Positions 58,457 to 64,000 of a stretch of 64,000 nucleotides of DNA are shown piece by piece. Numbering within the stretch: the first letter of the stretch is position 1; every line of letters begins with the position of its first letter. The position numbers and the translations under genes are program-made. The DNA is from Trichomonas vaginalis G3 (lineage: Eukaryota > Parabasalia > Trichomonadida > Trichomonadidae). A model generated the notes under the pieces. It saw only the letters and a list, made by a program, of their open reading frames with translations, made no database searches and was not told where the DNA came from. The DNA lies in the NCBI RefSeq assembly GCF_026262505.1, contig NC_067206.1, positions 3,500,879-3,564,878 on the forward strand. Direction: 5' to 3'.

Positions 58457-59023
58457 ATGGAAGGTGAAGGACATTGGCAAACACTCGAACATGACAATGA
58501 CTATGAAATCTTTTCAGAGTACCCTTATCCAATTAGACGTATAAGCAATAAAAGAGTTGTTAGTGAGTTTGACCAAGGAGATGGTTATATTTGTGTAAAT
58601 TTAAACAAACACAAGCTGATGAAACATAGAATAGTTGCAGAAACTTTCATTCCGAACCCTGAAGGACTTCGTGAAGTAGACCATATAAACAGAGACAGAG
58701 GAGACTTTCATATCTCGAACTTAAGATGGACGACAAGAAGAGAAAACATGAGAAATATTTCTGGTTCAAATGGCTATTGGTTTGACATTGTTGACTCTCT
58801 TCCTGAAGACGCTGTTGAAATTATACAATACTCATATCACACGTTAGAGAACTACTACTATGTCCCAAGTGAAGATGCCTTTTACTATTTCATGGGAACT
58901 CAATACAGACGAATGAATGTCTTAAGACAGTATAACAAAGATTATATAAACATTACAGATGTAGAAGGAAGAAGAACAAAGCTGTCTATTGCAAAGTTTA
59001 AGAGAGACAATGGTTATACATAA
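58457..59023 (+). CDS. HNH homing-type endonuclease
   Basis: 188 aa, intact. NUMOD4-like start (WQTLEHDNDYEIFSEYPYPI), HNH core (REVDHINRDRGDFHISNLRW) and the C-terminal module (VEIIQYSYHTLENYYYVPSE) shared with 43398 and 53888. I use the ATG at 58457; a GTG lies three codons earlier. It follows TTTTTATTTGAGTGAAAGGC. It is a distant paralogue of the Maverick A enzyme. Such genes spread by cutting sites that lack them. Confidence 0.82.
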   Translation: MEGEGHWQTLEHDNDYEIFSEYPYPIRRISNKRVVSEFDQGDGYICVNLNKHKLMKHRIVAETFIPNPEGLREVDHINRDRGDFHISNLRWTTRRENMRNISGSNGYWFDIVDSLPEDAVEIIQYSYHTLENYYYVPSEDAFYYFMGTQYRRMNVLRQYNKDYINITDVEGRRTKLSIAKFKRDNGYT

Positions 59024-59129
59024 ATGACAAAAATATATGACCTCATTATTTTTATCACGAATGACCTCATTGCTGACAAAAATAAATGACCTCAGAACTT
59101 AAGCTTACGAATAAAGCTTGTTTTAGTCG

Positions 59130-62100
59130 TTATTGAGAAGTTAAACTTTTCAGCAAAGCAAGGTAGACAGACTTACATAAGTCAAATCCAATCTCTTGAC
59201 CATCATGAAGTGCTTTGTAAAGTTTCATTAAACTGAACTCAGAGTCTTTGTCATATGTTCCAACAGGTATGTGAATGTTCTTATCTTCATTGTAATAGCA
59301 TTGTATAGCTTCAGGAAACATTTCATTTGCTGTTAAAGCAAGGACGTCTTGTTTGACACCTTTGCAACGTGCATGGAATGCAACTTCATTTAAATCATTC
59401 GTGAGTAAGTCTATGTAAGTCTTCTTTCCACAAAAATACTTGTATGCTAAACTTTGTTTTCCTGTGATTTCTGCGAAGTCAGATGAAATTGACCAAGGTT
59501 CTTTCCTATAAGTTCGCGACCATATCTCTTCTTAAACTCTGCTGCAAGCTTTGGTATGTCTTCATTGAAAATATGCATGCTATCACAGTCCTGGTAAAAT
59601 ATTTGAAGTCCCATATCTTCAGCAGTACAGAATACTTCACACATTATTCTCTTCGACATAGATAGAATATTTACACCAAGAGGACAGAAGTTAAAGTGTC
59701 TGCAAATGCTTTTCGTTAGCTTGAAAATAGTTTTATCTGAACCATCCAAACCTTCGAACTTCACTATATGGTTGTAGTTTCTGATGGCATATCTTATAGC
59801 ATCTTTGTCATTTACTATGGTTATTTTTGACTCAATAGGAGATAGAATAGTTTTGCCATAAATACTGTTCAGAATGAGCTTTATATTTTCTTGCAAAGGA
59901 TTTCCTTCTTTCTTATACTTTAACCTTAACTCAAACAACTTCTTTACTTCATCTCTTATTCTAATATCTCTGTTTCCATCGTAATAGTATCCTTGCAACA
60001 CTTCACATTTGACACCTTGATATTTTATGAGGTCTTGTAATGTTATATGGTCAACATACATTAAACAGCAAGTGTTTGAACTTCTGGGAACGTTAAGTTC
60101 TGGATTTAGTTCAGGGTCACAAACTATTAAAGGAAAGTGTCTATGTATTCCAATCTCTGTTATCTTAATGAGAACAAAGAAGCCAGACATAAACTTTTCA
60201 CCAATGGGTTCCTTTTGGTCGTCATCGAATAAATGTCTCATGAGATACTCTGTGCTTAACATTTCTTCCTTCAATACTTTCGGTATACCTTCTAAAGTAT
60301 AGAGTCTTGCAATTGCTGAAGGGTATAATGAAACAGCTTCGAAGTCAGCAATGAGTTTCTTTTTGCTCTTTTGTTTCTTGTTATCTGACAGCATACATCT
60401 TCCACCTTGAATGCATCTCGAAATAAATTCTCTTGGTTTATTTGAGAGGTCATAAAGATTTCCATTCGGGAAGTATACTCTGTTCTCAAACAATTTGTTA
60501 GCAATAGAACAAATACTAACGTAGTCATATACGTTTAAATCAAACTCTTTCAATAAGTCATTTCTGAACTTTACAAATCCTTCTCTTAAAATTCTTACAT
60601 CTTGTTTGCAATAAAATGAGCTATATTTTTCTAAGTCAAAGTGGTTCTCATCTATTCTGCAACCTTTGATGGAATCTATGTTCTTCATGAATGTATCCGC
60701 ATCCTGGATAAACTTACATGCTTCAGAAATGACACCAGTTCTGTTGTCATTCATGAGCAAAGTACTGCTGTAGTAGTTGTAAGGAAATACTTCTTTCGGG
60801 CCAGTTTGTAAGTTAAACATAGCAGGAAATAGTTTAAGCTTCTTATTTATAACACTGTAAGAGTCTTTTATAATGATAGCCCTTCCTTTATATAAACCAG
60901 TTATTTGCATTGTTCGTGAACCTTTAATGATGGGAATTCCTTTCACTTCTGTCATGTGTCTTAAGATAAAGTTTATGTCATAGCTGAGGTTGTGAAAATA
61001 TACTAAACTCTTGTCAGGAAGTCTTTCCAAAAATTCTGTTGCACAATTCTGACCCCAAATGCTTTCACTCACTGAACCATCTTCACTGTCATAACAGATG
61101 TTAAAAGCTTTATGAAAGCCGTCTGTGCTACACTCAAAGTCAGCAAAGAAAACGTGCTCAGGAATGAACTTGCACTTATTTTTATTTACTTCTTTTGACT
61201 CTGCTTTCTTCTTCAGTTGTACACAATACTTTGGAGCATATGTCAAATCTTTAAATGGTGCAAGGTTCTGTTTATATAAGTCAGTCGTATATGTGAAAAG
61301 TTCTCCATAAGAAATAGGTTCGAAATATTTGCACCCCCACAATGTTTTCATAATATCCCATAACGGTGTTGTTCTATCATAACGAACTACATATTTATCT
61401 TCTCTCTTTGTATAAATCTTCATCTGTTTCTCAATGTTCATTCCACCACAAGCTTTGAGAATTTCTTTATAGTTTCGAATGAAGTCTGTTGTCATTGGAA
61501 GTCTTTCATTTAGCATGTAGTGGTCTTCAACAAGAAGTAAGTCAATAGTTCTAACAGTTTCACATTCTTTTGGTATATATCTCTTTATTTCATTATGTCT
61601 TGAGTCATTGAAATAACCAATGGTAACATTAAATGCTATACCTGTTGCGTCAGAAATTTCTTGTACTTTACTTTGAGGAAAGTCTCTAACACGAATGACT
61701 TCTCTCATGTGTTCAATAGTCTCTCCATCTACTCCAGCCTGAATGCAAGCATAAACGAAACAATTGTCCTCTGTCATAAGTGTTGCAGTTCTTTTGTTCA
61801 GTTCATTGAAAATTTGATAGCGTTCAAGATTTATAGGTAATGTGCAAAGATACTTCCAGAACTGACCGCTTCTCTTTTTATAAAACTTCTTTTCACCATT
61901 ATCTTTCCAAAAGCTTTCTATAAGTGCTGGGTTTCCTGTTTGCTTAAGAGCTTCCAAAATGGCTTTCTGGTCATTTGTCAGTGTGCTTTCATCTCTATAG
62001 GTCTCTTTTTTGGCTTTCCTTTCTTAACATCTGACATCGTTAAGCCTTCATATTCTGTTAAATCATACATCTTTATTTCAGTAAGATTCTTTATGTTTGT

Positions 62101-62300
62101 CAAGAAGAAGTCATAGTGCATTTCAACAATACCTGCAGCATTTGCTTCTACTCTGATATAAAGTTTTCCTTCAAGAGCTGATGTAGTAATGTTCCAATAT
62201 TATTGAGGTTTAACGTAGAACATTCATACTTTCCACCAAGTTTATAACATACCATCCATCTTTGTTGGGAGTTTATTTTAATCTTCTCTAAGAGTCTCAT
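59130..62300 (-). CDS. protein-primed type DNA polymerase B, three frame breaks
   Basis: About 1055 codons. The main frame 59447-61957 (836 aa) has exonuclease motifs FADFEC (Exo I, ~residue 270), HNLSYDIN (Exo II) and YCKQDV (Exo III). Polymerase motifs are DFEAVSLYPS (A, ~535), ILNSIYGK (B, ~692) and YQDCDS (C, ~788), with Cys where DTDS is usual. The 5' part continues in other frames to ATG 62300, and the 3' part to 59130. Breaks lie near 62180, 61990 and 59465. The ATG overlaps the previous stop as ATGA. It copies the element from its ends, probably primed by a protein. Confidence 0.88.
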
Positions 62301-62860
62301 GAAAACCTTACCGAAATGTTGTGTAAGTAGTCTCTGTTTGGTTCATCTAAAGCTTCGATGTTAAAGTCAATGAGTCTATTGCCTGTCTTAACATTCCTCT
62401 TCCTATTCTCTTCATCTTTCTTTAACCATCTCTCACCTTCTTTTGGTTTGTCGTCAATGGAACGAATGACATCATTAGCTTTGCGAACTTGTTCTATAGC
62501 GCTCTTAAACATCTCTCTTCTCTGTTGTTTCAGTGTGTCGTCTCTCTCTCGTGTTTCACCAACGTTCGCATTTGTTATGTCATACATTTCTCTTCTTACT
62601 TCATGTGGTACTGAACGTCTATGATATAAGTCAATAGCAACATCATTTAAAGGAAATGCTCTTGCATGGACTTCGTCCTCGCCGCGTTGCGGCTTTATGA
62701 ACTCATGAATTCTATCATAACTTATTGCACCATTGTAGTCATTGAGGATGCCAGCGAGTGATTTTTTGTTTGTCGCGTAATGTTCTGCTACTTCTATGTT
62801 AGCTTCTGTAAGAAGTTGTTTTATTTCCGAGTGTTCTAACTTAGACAACTTCCGATACAT
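62297..62860 (-). CDS. hypothetical Maverick protein upstream of polymerase B
   Basis: 187 aa from ATG 62860 (MYRKLSKLEHSEIKQLLTEA); the frame is open further upstream but a T-rich motif and the spacing favour this start. It is helical and highly charged, ending LDEPNRDYLHNISVRFS. A double GC hairpin (62668-62693) lies in frame at PQRGEDEVHA. Its stop overlaps the polymerase ATG, so the two are translated from one transcript or at least closely linked. A priming or accessory replication role is possible but unproven. Confidence 0.55.
   Translation of the reverse strand: MYRKLSKLEHSEIKQLLTEANIEVAEHYATNKKSLAGILNDYNGAISYDRIHEFIKPQRGEDEVHARAFPLNDVAIDLYHRRSVPHEVRREMYDITNANVGETRERDDTLKQQRREMFKSAIEQVRKANDVIRSIDDKPKEGERWLKKDEENRKRNVKTGNRLIDFNIEALDEPNRDYLHNISVRFS
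62668..62693. repeat. double GC hairpin inside a coding region
   Basis: GGAC-TTC-GTCC (62668-62678) and GCCGC-GTT-GCGGC (62681-62693), two bases apart, same layout as 57042-57067. Confidence 0.8.
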
Positions 62861-62948
62861 CTTTAGTAGGAAATAAAAAAATTTCTTAGAAAAAATTAGC
62901 TTAGATTTTTTAAGGCTAGTTTTAAAATATTTCGAACTTTTTATTATA

Positions 62949-63423
62949 ATGAAACACATGCAAGATTGCAAGTTCTTTTCATACAATGCTCTCGCTACTG
63001 CCATCAAGAATGAGTTCAATGGTGCTTCAAATGTTAATGTTATCTTTAACAAGAAGTTTGTGAAAGAATCTAAGTTTGGTCAGTATGTCAGACCATTAGC
63101 TATCGTCATTGACCGCAAACGTTATACTTCACAAGAGTTAGCAGTAGTTTTTGAAACAAAAGAGTTTCTTCGTGAATGTCAAAGATACTCATTATACTGT
63201 TATAAAGAACTCTAACGTTGACTTCTTCAGTATTGCTATGAATCTTTCCGAACAGAAAGAATATAAGAAAGGTGAAACAAATGTGAAATATTATCCTTCA
63301 TCTCTGAAAACAATAACGAACAAAGATGTTATACAAAAGTTCTTACCAAAGGTTGAAGAAGCTTATATTGACATTGACGAAGGAAGTGAAATGGTTGAAG
63401 AAATAGACCCTGAAGCTATTTAA
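62949..63423 (+). CDS. hypothetical Maverick protein, frame broken once
   Basis: Frames 62949-63215 (MKHMQDCKFFSYNALATAIK) and 63151-63423 form one gene of about 158 codons; the shift lies near 63175 after FETKEFLRE. Mixed alpha/beta with an acidic C-terminus (EEAYIDIDEGSEMVEEIDPE). No family recognised. It may be a small DNA-binding or replication accessory protein. The ATG follows CTTTTTATTATA. Confidence 0.5.
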
Positions 63424-63429
63424 GCAAAA

Positions 63430-63690
63430 ATATATTTTTGTATAACTGAAGGTGTCACTACGTCACCATGTCACCTGGTTAATTAACTTCTTTAAAAAAT
63501 GATGACAACATGACATTTAGACAACAGCATGGGTTGAATGCAAAAATATTTTTAGGAGAGAATGCAGCATTTATGAATTATTTTTGAATAACTGAAGGTG
63601 TCACTACGTCACCATGTCACCAGGTTAATTAACTTCTTTAAAAAACGATGACAACATGACATTTTGACATCACAGCAGGATTAATGCAAA
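63430..63690. repeat. direct repeat of ~87 bp with iterated GTCAC
   Basis: Copies at 63444-63530 and 63588-63672 read ACTGAAGGTGTCACTACG, CATGTCACC, then TTAACTTC and GACAACATGACATTT. An inverted relative lies at 42140-42225 in Maverick A. No gene lies here. Confidence 0.85.
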
Positions 63691-63709
63691 AATAAATTCA
63701 AATCATACT

Positions 63710-64000
63710 TTATAAAGCTTCATTTACAGGTATTTCATCGTCAGTAAATGAATCATCATTATCGTTTGGTTCAACCTGTTTATATAATCCTTTCATTTCT
63801 TCTTTCAAAACATAACACCATGTTTGTTTACCATCTATTCTTCTCTGTTTCCTTTCACATTTATCTTTAATGCTCATTTGAAAGTTTTTGTCTTTCATGT
63901 CTGATGGTTTGCAGCATAGAGCATTTTTACACGTCATACCTGCACACAATTCATCATAATGTGTATTTATCCATACATCTAAAGGATTTGTTGATAATTC
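63710..64000 (-). CDS. Cys-containing Maverick protein, 5' end outside the window
   Basis: The frame is open through the right edge, so the protein is N-terminally incomplete (97 codons seen). It includes CAGMTCKNALCCKPSD, a Cys cluster that could bind zinc, then a basic stretch (KDKCERKQRRIDGKQTWC) and an acidic end (EPNDNDDSFTDDEIPVNEAL). Unknown family. Confidence 0.5.
   Translation of the reverse strand, partial: ELSTNPLDVWINTHYDELCAGMTCKNALCCKPSDMKDKNFQMSIKDKCERKQRRIDGKQTWCYVLKEEMKGLYKQVEPNDNDDSFTDDEIPVNEAL

Larger units (their letters stand above)
53686..64000. mobile_element. Maverick/Polinton B, left part (continues past the window)
   Basis: Begins AGTTAGTATACC at the point where copy 2 of the host repeat departs from copy 1. 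It carries major capsid, penton-like protein, HNH nuclease and DNA polymerase B. The right end, integrase and ATPase were not reached. The first bases fold: TATCTTGGGTA pairs with TACCCAAGATA about 20 nt on. Confidence 0.88.

Noticed and set aside
1..64000. tRNA, rRNA or other standard RNA genes
   Set aside because: No cloverleaf with a TTCRANNC box or rRNA core sequence was seen by reading; a tRNAscan/Infernal run would be decisive.

Overview
The window looks like nuclear DNA of a trichomonad protist, most like Trichomonas vaginalis. It is AT-rich, and its host genes are long and intronless with wide gaps between them. Several starts sit just after a TCA-Y-W initiator (TCATT before 6011, TCATA before the leishmanolysin). 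The families are typical of trichomonads: GP63-like leishmanolysin, GAF/PDE-like proteins, a family 8 glycosyltransferase, a Tvmar-type mariner and giant Maverick/Polinton elements. The species is inferred from content only.

Region 1 (1-25057) is host DNA. It carries a TALE-like homeodomain gene, a metallo-beta-lactamase-fold protein with about 26 copies of a heptapeptide, a GAF-domain protein ending in a degenerate phosphodiesterase-like domain, a leishmanolysin with an IPT/TIG-like domain, an armadillo-like gene broken in a T7 run, and a 1.4-kb-codon protein that joins a DDE transposase-like core to a ubiquitin-protease-like domain lacking the active-site Cys and His. The gaps hold at least five clusters of long, near-perfect hairpins (2433-2741, 13633-13907, 20751-20935, 21528-21586, 22353-22947). 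In one cluster three hairpins share an apex but have unrelated lower arms. These clusters are the least explained structures here.

Region 2 (25058-50169) is Maverick A, about 25.1 kb, bounded by inverted repeats that start AGTGGGG and end CCCCACT. It encodes a large coiled-coil protein, major capsid protein, several penton-like proteins, an SF3/D5-type helicase, a decayed packaging ATPase, retroviral-type integrase, a phage-like fibre, HNH and KilA-N proteins, a D12-class adenine methylase and small virion-like proteins. I found no DNA polymerase B in it. A 1301-bp mariner (38891-40191) sits in one gene at a TA, and the gene's frame would be continuous without it. The 33.3-38.1 kb part is strongly decayed.

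Region 3 (50170-53685) is host DNA with a glycosyltransferase gene and a second copy of a 0.5-kb repeat seen at 23925-24423.

Region 4 (53686-64000, running off the right edge) is Maverick B, inserted in that second copy; the first copy acts as an empty site. B encodes major capsid, a penton-like protein, HNH endonuclease, protein-primed type DNA polymerase B and small proteins. A and B share promoter-like motifs, an 85-bp intergenic element, TAACC/AGATCT repeats and short GC-rich hairpins, some of them inside reading frames.

Many A and B genes, and one host gene, have single frame breaks, often in short homopolymers. Real decay and sequencing error cannot be separated from the sequence alone. 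Coordinates of broken genes cover the whole recognisable gene.
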